A DNA stretch of 64,000 nucleotides from Nocardioides campestrisoli (GTDB lineage: Bacteria > Actinomycetota > Actinomycetes > Propionibacteriales > Nocardioidaceae): contig NZ_CP061768.1 in assembly GCF_013624435.2 (NCBI RefSeq), forward strand, positions 930,001 through 994,000, in the 5' to 3' direction. The notes under the pieces were generated by a model. It did no database searches and had not been told where the DNA came from. It was given only the letters and a program-made list of their open reading frames with translations. Shown in pieces: positions 24,325-31,689 of the stretch; position 1 is the stretch's first letter, and each line of letters begins with the position of its first letter. Made by a program: the position numbers and the translations under genes.

Positions 24325-25404
24325 ATGGCGAAGGCGTCGGAGGCGTTCGTGCAGGCCGGGGACCGCGAGGTGCGGGTCTCCTCACCCGAGCGGGTGATCT
24401 ACGAGGCGACCGCGGACACGCCGGAGGTGACCAAGCTGATGGTCGCCCAGTACTTCGCCGACGCCGGCGAGGGCCTGATGCGCGCGCTGCGCGACCGGCC
24501 GACCGCGCTGGAGCGCTGGCCGTCGGGGGTGCGGGAGGGGTTCACGCTCGCCACCGGCCCGCAGGACAAGGACGCCGAGGCGTTCTACCAGAAGCGGATC
24601 GCCAAGGGCGCGCCCGACTGGGTCGAGTCGGTCGAGATCACCTTCCCCTCGGGGCGCAAGGCCCGGGAGATCTGCCCCACGGAGATCGCGGTGCCGGTCT
24701 GGTGCGCCCACATGGGCACCCTGACCTTCCACCCGTGGCCGGTGCGCAGCGCCGACGTCGACCACCCCGACGAGCTGCGGATCGACCTCGACCCCCAGCC
24801 GGGGACGACGTTCGCCGACGTGGTGCGCGTCGCCCTGGTCGCGCGCGAGCTCTTCGCCGACCTGGGGGTGCGGGCCTTCGTCAAGACCAGCGGCAACCGC
24901 GGGGTGCACGTCTTCGCCCGGATCCGCCCGGAGTGGGGGTTCCCCGACGTCCGGCACGCCGCGATCGCGTTCGGCCGCGAGCTGGAGAAGCGGGACGACG
25001 GGGTGACCACCGCGTGGTGGAAGGAGGAGCGGGGGGAGCGGATCTTCGTGGACTACAACCAGAACACCCGGGACCGGACCATCGCCTCGGCGTACTCGCT
25101 GCGACCTCTGCCCGGCGCCCCGGTCTCCACCCCGGTGACCTGGGAGGAGCTGGCCGGGCTCAGCGACGCCCGCGCGCTCAACCTGTTCACCGTGACCGAG
25201 CGGATGGCCGACGGCGACCCGTGGGCGGAGATCGACGACGTCGCCCACGACCTGACCCCGCTGCTGGAGCTGTGGGAGGCCGACCCGCGCGAGCTCAACT
25301 ACCCGCCCGACCACCCGAAGATGCCGGGGGAGCCGCCGCGGGTGCAGCCGAGCAAGAAGGTCGCCGAGCACTGGGACGCCGACGGGAACCGGGTCGAGCC
25401 GTGA
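24325..25404 (+). CDS. LigD-type NHEJ DNA polymerase/primase domain protein
   Basis: The product has 359 residues, a stand-alone polymerase domain of the archaeo-eukaryotic primase superfamily as found in LigD. The catalytic Asp pair is in ELRIDLDPQPG (about residues 150-160) and the nucleotide-binding motif in KTSGNRGVHVF (about 187-197). HMGTLTFHPWP and DYNQNTRDRTIASAYSLRP are further family blocks. It would fill gaps and add nucleotides during non-homologous end joining. The ligase partner is not fused; a LigC-type ligase lies 5 kb downstream on the other strand, and no Ku gene is in the window. It overlaps the following gene by GTGA. Confidence 0.9.
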   Translation: MAKASEAFVQAGDREVRVSSPERVIYEATADTPEVTKLMVAQYFADAGEGLMRALRDRPTALERWPSGVREGFTLATGPQDKDAEAFYQKRIAKGAPDWVESVEITFPSGRKAREICPTEIAVPVWCAHMGTLTFHPWPVRSADVDHPDELRIDLDPQPGTTFADVVRVALVARELFADLGVRAFVKTSGNRGVHVFARIRPEWGFPDVRHAAIAFGRELEKRDDGVTTAWWKEERGERIFVDYNQNTRDRTIASAYSLRPLPGAPVSTPVTWEELAGLSDARALNLFTVTERMADGDPWAEIDDVAHDLTPLLELWEADPRELNYPPDHPKMPGEPPRVQPSKKVAEHWDADGNRVEP

Positions 25405-25982
25405 GCGAGGACCGGCGGGTGGCCGGCAGCACCCGGGAGCCCGGCAAGCTCGGTGCCTCCGGGGCCGAGCGGTGGAGCGACTACCTGGACTGGCAGCGGG
25501 CCGACCTGGTGGACGCGGTCCTGGCGATGCACGCGGGCCAGCGGCGTCGGGTCCTGGTCCCCTCGGGCTGGTCGCCGATCGAGCTGCTCTCCCACGTGCT
25601 GCACATGGAGCGGCGGTGGTTCGTCTGGGGCTTCCTGGGCGAGCAGGTGCGGGACCCCTGGGGCGACTGGGCGGCCGGCGACCCGTGGCGCGACGAGTCG
25701 CTCGACGAGGGGGAGCGGTCCCCCCGGTGGGCGGTGCCCGACGGCGTCACGGCCGAGCGGCTGGCCGAACGCCTCGAGGCCGTGGCCGAGCGGACCCGGG
25801 AGGTGCTGCGGGACCATCCGCTCACCGCCAGGGCCGCGGTCGGCGGCCGGTTCGCCGACCACCCGCCGACGCTGGAGTGGATCTGCTTCCACGTGCTCAC
25901 CGAGTACGCCCGGCACGCCGGCCACCTCGACGTGGTCGTCGAGCTGAGCCACCACGTCGGACCCGGAGCGGGCACCGACTAG
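25401..25982 (+). CDS. DinB/DUF664-type protein
   Basis: The product has 193 residues and fits the DinB-like helical-bundle family (DUF664, mycothiol-dependent transferase type): WSPIELLSHVLHMERRWFVWGFLG (first metal-ligand His region) and LEWICFHVLTEYARHAGHLDVV (second, HxxxH type). Actinobacterial members are thought to be metal-dependent thiol transferases, but function varies. GTG 25401 overlaps the polymerase stop, so the two genes are translationally coupled. The combination with a NHEJ polymerase may simply be operon convenience. Confidence 0.82.
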   Translation: MSEDRRVAGSTREPGKLGASGAERWSDYLDWQRADLVDAVLAMHAGQRRRVLVPSGWSPIELLSHVLHMERRWFVWGFLGEQVRDPWGDWAAGDPWRDESLDEGERSPRWAVPDGVTAERLAERLEAVAERTREVLRDHPLTARAAVGGRFADHPPTLEWICFHVLTEYARHAGHLDVVVELSHHVGPGAGTD

Positions 25983-25985
25983 CCT
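25980..25985 (+). promoter_or_regulatory. -10 box TAGCCT of the sulfotransferase gene
   Basis: TAGCCT overlaps the last codon of the DinB-like gene and ends 6 nt before GTG 25992, giving the sulfotransferase its own leaderless promoter. Confidence 0.5.
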
Positions 25986-25991
25986 GCACCC

Positions 25992-27059
25992 GTGACTTCC
26001 TCGACCCGTCTCAAGCTCGTCCTGGTCACGGGCTCCGGCCGCAGCGGTACCAGCTCGGTCGCCGGGACCCTCAAGCGCCTGGGCCTGCACGTGCCGCAGC
26101 CCGAGGTGCCGGCCGACGAGGCCAACCCCCGCGGCTACTACGAGCCGCTGTGGGTCACCGAGTTCCACAAGGACGTGCTCAACCCGGTCCCGGTGCGCAC
26201 CATCGACACCCGTCCGGACGCCGCCGACATCGCCATCGAGGCCGGCTCCGCCCCCGAGGTGGAGGAGCGGCTGCGCGCATGGCTGGACGAGCAGCTGGAC
26301 CCCGCGCTGCACGAGGGCCAGATCCTGGTCAAGGACCCGCGGGCCTTCTGGATCCTCCCGGTCTGGACCCAGGTGGCCGCCGGCCTGGGCGCCGACGTGG
26401 TCACGCTCACGATGCTGCGCCACCCCACCGAGGTGGTGCGCTCGCGCGACACGGCGTACCTGACCGAGCAGACGCCCAAGTTCCGGCGGCAACGTGAGAC
26501 CGCGAACGTCGCCGCCTGGGTCAACGCCGCCCACCTGACCGAGCTCGCCACCCGCGAGCAGGCCCGGGCGTTCGTGCGCTACCCGGACCTGATCGAGGAC
26601 TGGCGCACCGCGATGACCCGGGCCGGGGAGCAGCTGGAGCTGACCTACTCCGCGGACCTCGCCGACCGCGGCCACCACGAGGTCGACGACTTCATCGACG
26701 CCAAGCTCAACCGGTCGGCGATCAGCTGGGACGACCTCTCGGTGCCGGCCGCCCTGCGCGACCTGGCCGAGCGGACCTGGCAGGCGATGAACGTGCTGGT
26801 CGAGGCACCGCACGACGAGCGCGCGATCGCCGAGCTGGGCGCGCTGCGCGAGCAGTACGCCGAGATGTTCGAGCACGCCGAGGCGATGGCGATGGACGCC
26901 ACCACGGCGCGGGTCACCGCGGGGCGCCGCGAGGTGCGGCGCAACAAGGAGGCCGAGCTCGCCGAGGTCCGCCGCGAGCTCGAGACGCTGCGCGCGGAGA
27001 ACGCGGCGCTGCGCCGTTCGCTGCCCAACCGGCTGGTGGCCAAGCTCCGCGGTCGCTGA
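25992..27059 (+). CDS. Sulfotransferase-family protein with C-terminal coiled coil
   Basis: The product has 355 residues. The PAPS phosphate-binding loop TGSGRSGTSSVAGTLKRLG (about 13-31) and the second motif MLRHPTEVVRSRDTAYL (3'-phosphate Arg/Ser region) identify the sulfotransferase fold. ILVKDPRAFWILPVW is a further family block. A charged C-terminal coiled coil (about 300-345: EVRRNKEAELAEVRRELETLRAE) suggests oligomerisation or attachment to another factor. The acceptor is unknown; the neighbouring convergent gene encodes a GT4-Stealth capsule-type protein, so sulfation of a cell-surface glycan is a reasonable guess. The GTG start is set by its -10 box. Confidence 0.82.
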   Translation: MTSSTRLKLVLVTGSGRSGTSSVAGTLKRLGLHVPQPEVPADEANPRGYYEPLWVTEFHKDVLNPVPVRTIDTRPDAADIAIEAGSAPEVEERLRAWLDEQLDPALHEGQILVKDPRAFWILPVWTQVAAGLGADVVTLTMLRHPTEVVRSRDTAYLTEQTPKFRRQRETANVAAWVNAAHLTELATREQARAFVRYPDLIEDWRTAMTRAGEQLELTYSADLADRGHHEVDDFIDAKLNRSAISWDDLSVPAALRDLAERTWQAMNVLVEAPHDERAIAELGALREQYAEMFEHAEAMAMDATTARVTAGRREVRRNKEAELAEVRRELETLRAENAALRRSLPNRLVAKLRGR

Positions 27060-27088
27060 CCGCTCGTCCCGGTCGCCGTCCGGGCCGC

Positions 27089-29809
27089 TCAGCGCTCCCA
27101 GGGAGCTGGCACCGGGAAGTAGACCTCGAGGAACTCCGCCAGCGCCCGGTCCACGGCCTCGGCGTCGAGGGCGAAGTCGTGGTGGTCGCCGACGCAGAAG
27201 AAGTCCTTGTCCCGGGCCCGCAGCTGGCGCAGCTGGCGCTCGACCCGGGCGTTGCTCAGGTCGAGGAAGGCGTGCTCGGCGCTCGCGGCGTACGCCGTGC
27301 CGGTGGCCAGGCCGTAGTGCTGGGCCAGCGAGCTGAGCATCGAGACGTCGCCGGGGGAGCGGAACGGTGCGTGCGCGGTGGCGTCCACGGCCGCGGCGTA
27401 CCGGGTGGCGACCTCGGTCAGCACCGAGACCCGGTGCGGGTGCGGGGTGTGGGCCATCACCCGGGTGATCAGTACCCCCAGGTCGTCGGAGAGCAGCCGG
27501 CGGTTGTTGGCGGCGGCCTGGAGGAACGGCTTGAGGTCGCCGGGGTCCTCGTCGGGCAGGCCCAGCACGCCCTCGCCGACGAACGCCGCGAAGTCGCCGC
27601 CGGGGGAGAAGAAGAGCTCCGGGCGCACCGGGCGGCCCAGGAAGACGTCGTCGTTGAGGTAGACGAAGTGCTCGGCCAGGTCCGGCACCCGGTGCAGGGC
27701 GGTCTCGATCGCCTGGGAGCTGAAGGTGGGCAGCGCGGAGGCGGGCAGGATCTCCCGGTGGTCGACCAGCCGCACCCGGCCCGACTCCAGGGCCTCGTCG
27801 CTGAGCCAGTCCGGTCGCTGACCCGCGGTGACCAGATGGATGGTGCGCACCCAGGGGGCGAACAGATGCACGCTGCGCATCGAGTAGCGCAGCTCGTCGC
27901 GGCTGCGGAACCGGGCCTGTCCGCTGGCCTCGCGCCGCTGCTCGCTCAGCCCCGCCGCGGCGAGTCGGGTCTCCCGGGCCGCGTTCCAGGTGGGGTCGTC
28001 GCCGTCCACCCAGGTGTAGACCACGTCGACCGGGAAGCGGCACTCGTCGACCCGGGGCTCGGCCAGGCCCGGCAGCGTGGGCACGATCCGCTCGTGCACC
28101 GCGACCTTCGCGGTGGCCTCCTCGGCCGGGACCGTCGAGGCGTAGGCGTTGGGCCGGGGCGCGACCAGGTCCCCGCCGGGGGCTCGGTCCCAGAACTCCA
28201 GGCTGACCCCGGCGCCGCGCAGGTGCGTGGGCCGCCCGTCGTCGCCGCGGGGCCACGGCTCGAGCACCAGGCGCGGGGTCATCGCGCGCTGCTGGAGCGC
28301 CGCCATCTCCGGGACCGGCAGGCGGCGCTCGGGCCAGCCGCGTTCGCCCGGGTCGAGCAGCGACAGGTGGGTGGGGGCCTCGGCGGCGAGCCGGTCGAGC
28401 ACCGTGCGCCGGTGCTCGGCGGGGACCACCACGGTGGTCGGGTCGGCGGCGTGCGGCGGGACGACGAACCAGTCCGCGGCCGGCTCGGCCGCGGCCACCA
28501 GCAGGTCCAGGGACTCGCGCCGGGCCTGCTCGGGGGTGACCAGGGGGACCTGCACGCCGGCGGCGCGCTCCTGGGTGTGCCGGGGACCGGCGTACCGGGG
28601 GCCGCGGATCCCGCCGCTGGCGGCCTCCACCCGGCTCCGGCCCTCCCGGCGGCCGGCGACCCGGGTGAAGATCTCCTCCCAGCGGGCGGCGATCACCTCG
28701 GGGCGGTAGGCCTGGGCGGCGTCGTACGCCCCCTGGCCCAGCCGGCGCAGCAGCGTGTCGTCGGTGCAGACCCGGGCCAGCGCCGCGGTCAGGCCCGCCT
28801 TGGCGCCGGCGGCCACCAGCAGCCCGCTGACCTCGTGCTCCACGAGCTCGCGCGGGCCGGACGGGCAGTCGTAGCTGACCACGGGTACGCCGGCCGACAT
28901 CGCCTCCTGCGCCACCAGCGGGAAGCCCTCGGTGCGCGAGCTGAGCGCGCAGACCGAGGCGGCGGCCCACTCCGGACCCATGTCGTCGACCGCCCCGGGG
29001 AGCTCGACCCGTCCGGTCAGGCCGGCTTTGGCCACGTGGGCGCGCAGCTCCTCGCGCAGCGGGCCGTCGCCCAGGATGCGCAAGGTCCAGCCGTCCGCAG
29101 CGCCGGCGTCGACCAGCTCGCCGAAGGCCCGGACCAGGTGGATGGACTGCTTCTCCGCCACCAGCCGGCCGGCCGCGACGATCCGGCGCTGGTCCAGGGA
29201 CGAGCGGGGCTGGTCGCCCGGGGGCAGGGGGTTGGGGACGACCACCAGCTCGGGGGCGACCGGGCCCAGCTCGGCGGCCAGCCAGCTGGCCGAGGAGTCG
29301 GTGAGCAGGGCGACCGCGTCGGCCCGCGGGGCGAACGCCAGCAGCGGCTCCATCCCCCCGACCCGGTCGGCGGAGGAGCGGTGCTCCTGGTGCACCACGG
29401 CCACCTCGTCGGGGGTCAGCTGGACCGCCGCGGCCAGCAGTGCCGGGGTGACGGTGACCAGCACGTCGACGTCGACCCGCGGCAGCGCCTCGGTCAGCGC
29501 GGTGTCGGTCAGAGCAGAGAACTGACCGTCCCACCGGGCGGGGACCAGCACCGACGGGCGGCGGTCGGCGCCGCCGGGGTCGGGCGTACGGACGTCTGCG
29601 AGGTAGCGCACCTCGACCCGTGGGTCGATCGGGTAGTGCGGGGCGTCCGCGCTCCGGGTGACGCTGATCAGCGAGACGTCGTGCCGGGCGGCGAGCGCGC
29701 CGGCCTGGGTGATCGCCGAGCGCGACGTGCCGCCCATGCCGTCCAGGTTGAGGACCAGGAAGGCGATCCGCAGCCGGTCGGAGCCGCGTCGCCGCAGGAG
29801 CCGGCGCAT
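27089..29809 (-). CDS. GT4 glycosyltransferase fused to Stealth hexose-phosphotransferase
   Basis: The product has 906 residues and two enzymes in one chain. Residues about 15-385 are a GT4 glycosyltransferase: AFLVLNLDGMGGTSRSA, VVVPNPLPPGD, IVAAGRLVAEKQSIHLVRAFG, then SSRTEGFPLVAQEAMSAGVP (nucleotide-sugar site). From about 590 the four Stealth regions follow: CR1 VDVVYTWVDGDDPTW, CR2 RFRSRDELRYSMRSVHLFAPW, CR3 around AHTPHPHRVSV and CR4 near the end. Stealth proteins transfer sugar-1-phosphate in capsule or teichoic-type polymers, so the fusion could build a phosphodiester-linked glycan repeat. The start overlaps the preceding stop by TGATG, third in an operon with ligC. Confidence 0.88.
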   Translation of the reverse strand: MRRLLRRRGSDRLRIAFLVLNLDGMGGTSRSAITQAGALAARHDVSLISVTRSADAPHYPIDPRVEVRYLADVRTPDPGGADRRPSVLVPARWDGQFSALTDTALTEALPRVDVDVLVTVTPALLAAAVQLTPDEVAVVHQEHRSSADRVGGMEPLLAFAPRADAVALLTDSSASWLAAELGPVAPELVVVPNPLPPGDQPRSSLDQRRIVAAGRLVAEKQSIHLVRAFGELVDAGAADGWTLRILGDGPLREELRAHVAKAGLTGRVELPGAVDDMGPEWAAASVCALSSRTEGFPLVAQEAMSAGVPVVSYDCPSGPRELVEHEVSGLLVAAGAKAGLTAALARVCTDDTLLRRLGQGAYDAAQAYRPEVIAARWEEIFTRVAGRREGRSRVEAASGGIRGPRYAGPRHTQERAAGVQVPLVTPEQARRESLDLLVAAAEPAADWFVVPPHAADPTTVVVPAEHRRTVLDRLAAEAPTHLSLLDPGERGWPERRLPVPEMAALQQRAMTPRLVLEPWPRGDDGRPTHLRGAGVSLEFWDRAPGGDLVAPRPNAYASTVPAEEATAKVAVHERIVPTLPGLAEPRVDECRFPVDVVYTWVDGDDPTWNAARETRLAAAGLSEQRREASGQARFRSRDELRYSMRSVHLFAPWVRTIHLVTAGQRPDWLSDEALESGRVRLVDHREILPASALPTFSSQAIETALHRVPDLAEHFVYLNDDVFLGRPVRPELFFSPGGDFAAFVGEGVLGLPDEDPGDLKPFLQAAANNRRLLSDDLGVLITRVMAHTPHPHRVSVLTEVATRYAAAVDATAHAPFRSPGDVSMLSSLAQHYGLATGTAYAASAEHAFLDLSNARVERQLRQLRARDKDFFCVGDHHDFALDAEAVDRALAEFLEVYFPVPAPWER

Positions 29810-30390
29810 CAGAGCCCGGTGACGCCCTCGCCGCCGCCGGCCTGCTCGTCGAAGTTCTCCTGCTCGAGCAGGTGCAGCACCGGGACGCCGAGCTTGCGGC
29901 GGGCCCGCGAGCTCCAGTCGACGTGGAAGAACTCCGCCACCACGTGCGGGCGGGTGAGGATGATGACCTCGCGGCAGTCGACCTGCTTGACCTTCGCCTC
30001 CAGGGCGTCGACCGGTGCGTCGCTGATCAGCTGGCCGACGGCCTGGGCGCCGGTGACGGCCAGGGCCGCGAGGCTGCCGTGCAGCTCGTGGTCGGCCTCC
30101 TCCTGGCTCTCCTCGCGGATCGCCTCCAGGTCGACCTCGCTCAGCACCACCGGTGCCGAGAGCAGCTCGCCGGTGCCGAGGGTGCCCATCGCCGCCTCGA
30201 TCCGGCCCGCAGCGTCCTCGACCGGGATGAGCAGGTGGTAGACGACCTGGTCGGCGATCGAGTCGTGCAGGCTGTGGATCTGCCGGGCGTCGACCGCGGT
30301 GACCTCGTGCTCGGCGAGGATCACCACGTCGTAGGTGCCGATCCCGTCGTCGATCCGGTCGTTGCGTGTGCTGTCGCCGCTCTGGCTCAT
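29809..30390 (-). CDS. Hypothetical protein between ligC and the Stealth gene
   Basis: The product has 193 residues, not assigned to a family. The N-terminus is charged; then TYDVVILAEHEVTAVDARQ and QVVYHLLIPVEDAAGRIEAAM look like alternating beta-strands and helices, with a later strand CREVIILTRPHVVAEFF. This is compatible with a Rossmann-like or universal-stress-type alpha/beta fold. No signal peptide or catalytic motif is seen. It begins 7 nt after the ligC stop with a GAGGTGAGAG ribosome-binding site inside the ligC end, and its stop is coupled to the Stealth gene (TGATG). It is therefore part of a three-gene minus-strand operon. Confidence 0.75.
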   Translation of the reverse strand: MSQSGDSTRNDRIDDGIGTYDVVILAEHEVTAVDARQIHSLHDSIADQVVYHLLIPVEDAAGRIEAAMGTLGTGELLSAPVVLSEVDLEAIREESQEEADHELHGSLAALAVTGAQAVGQLISDAPVDALEAKVKQVDCREVIILTRPHVVAEFFHVDWSSRARRKLGVPVLHLLEQENFDEQAGGGEGVTGL

Positions 30391-30397
30391 GCCGCTC

Positions 30398-31528
30398 TCA
30401 CCTCTTCGAGTCTGTGCCCAGGATCCTAGCCAGGTCGTAGCGCACCGGCTCCTCCAGTTGGCTGTAGTCGCACGACTCGGGCTCCCGGTCGGGCCGCCAG
30501 CGCTTGAAGTGGGCGGTGTGCCGGAACCTCCGGCCCTCCATGTGGTCGTACTTGACCTCGAGCACCCGCTCGGGTCGCAGCGCGACGAAACCGAGGTCCT
30601 TGTCGGCGCTCCAGCGGCTCTTGGTACCCGGGACCCGGTCGGGGTTGGCCACCGCCCACTCCGCCCACCCGCCCCAGGGGTGGTCAGCCGGGTCGCAGAC
30701 CAGCGGCTGCATCTCGTCCCAGAGCTCGGCGCGCCGCTTCTCGGTGAAGCTCGCGCTGACACCGACGTGCTGCAGCGCCCGCTCCCCGCCCCCTGACGCG
30801 TCGCCGTCCGGGCCGTCGTACAGGCCGAGCAGGAGGCTGCCGAGCAGCGGGCGCTCGGGGGTCGAGGTCTTGTGCGGGCGCATGCCCGCGACCACCACGT
30901 CGGCGGTCCGCTCGTGCTTGATCTTCAGCATGGTCCGGGCGTTCGGGGCGTACGCCGCGTCCAGCGGCTTGGCGATCACCCCGTCCAGACCTGCCCCCTC
31001 GAAGGTGGTGAACCACTCCTGGGCCAGTGCGACGTCGGTGGTCGTGCGGGTGAGGAAGCAGGGGCCGTCCAGCCCGCCGAGCACCCGCTCCAGCTCGGCG
31101 CGCCGCTCCGCGAACGGCCGGCCGGTCCAGTCCTCGTCGCCCAGCGCCAGCAGGTCGAAGGCGACGAAGCCGGCGGGCGTCTCCGCGGCCAGCTTGGTGA
31201 CCCGGGAGGCGGCGGGGTGGACGCGCTCCTGGAGCACCTCGAACTCCAGGCGCTCACCACCGTCCGCGGTGGGTCGGGCGACGAAGAGCTCGCCGTCGAG
31301 CACGATCCGCTCGGGCAGCTGCTCCTTGACCGCCGCGACGATCTCGGGGAAGTAGCGGCTCAGCGGCTTGGTGTTGCGGCTGGCCAGCTCCACCTCGTCA
31401 CCGTCACGGAAGACCAGGCAGCGGAAGCCGTCCCACTTGGGCTCGAAGCTCATCCCGCCCGTGGTGGGCACCGAGGAGACGGACTTGGCGAGCATCGGCC
31501 GCACCGGCGGCATCACGGGGAGGTCCAT
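30398..31528 (-). CDS. ATP-dependent DNA ligase, LigC type
   Basis: The product has 376 residues. The adenylation motif I is EPKWDGFRCLVF with nucleophile Lys31. Motif III and others follow: ELFVARPTADGG, FVAFDLLALGDEDW, LDGVIAKPLDAAYAPNAR, MLKIKHERTADVVVAGM (motif V). The C-terminal OB-fold ends with LRPERVLEVKYDHMEG. The size and motif set match the stand-alone actinobacterial LigC class rather than LigA. It joins DNA nicks or double-strand ends, perhaps with the LigD-type polymerase at 24325. A TAGGCT box (31535-31540, minus strand) 6 nt before the ATG heads the operon. Confidence 0.92.
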   Translation of the reverse strand: MDLPVMPPVRPMLAKSVSSVPTTGGMSFEPKWDGFRCLVFRDGDEVELASRNTKPLSRYFPEIVAAVKEQLPERIVLDGELFVARPTADGGERLEFEVLQERVHPAASRVTKLAAETPAGFVAFDLLALGDEDWTGRPFAERRAELERVLGGLDGPCFLTRTTTDVALAQEWFTTFEGAGLDGVIAKPLDAAYAPNARTMLKIKHERTADVVVAGMRPHKTSTPERPLLGSLLLGLYDGPDGDASGGGERALQHVGVSASFTEKRRAELWDEMQPLVCDPADHPWGGWAEWAVANPDRVPGTKSRWSADKDLGFVALRPERVLEVKYDHMEGRRFRHTAHFKRWRPDREPESCDYSQLEEPVRYDLARILGTDSKR

Positions 31529-31534
31529 CCGCCG

Positions 31535-31540
31535 AGCCTA
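31535..31540 (-). promoter_or_regulatory. -10 box TAGGCT of the ligC operon
   Basis: Minus-strand TAGGCT ends 6 nt before the ligC ATG and drives a probable leaderless three-gene transcript. Confidence 0.5.
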
Positions 31541-31603
31541 GGGGGCCTGGCCGCTACCGGGGAGAGCCCGTGACCCGTCGCGCCGATAGGCTGACCGGGA
31601 CTT

Positions 31604-31685
31604 TCCCCGGTTGGTCTGCCGGCAGGGCCCGCCTGACTTTGAATCAGGACTAGCGACGTAGGTTCGACTCCTACCCGGGGAGCCA
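31604..31685 (+). tRNA. tRNA-Gln(TTG)-like gene, somewhat long
   Basis: Acceptor stem TCCCCGG (31604-31610) pairs with CCGGGGA (31675-31681), followed by discriminator G and encoded CCA (31683-31685). The anticodon arm has stem CCTGA/TCAGG with the 7-nt loop CTTTGAA, so the anticodon is TTG and the isotype Gln. The T-arm is GTAGG, loop TTCGACT, CCTAC, as canonical. The D-arm region (31613-31622 and the GGCC that follows) is less regular and the linkers are longer than usual (79 nt without CCA). It could thus be a functional but unusual copy or one disturbed by integration. A near-copy of its 3' end occurs at 34120-34137. Confidence 0.7.
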
Positions 31686-31689
31686 GGTG

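Noticed and set aside
25299..29534. A 1411-codon open frame on the minus strand over the DinB-like, sulfotransferase and Stealth genes
   Set aside because: It is a GC-bias shadow: the translation is Arg/Gly/Pro/Ala-rich without any domain, while the other frames carry clear protein families.
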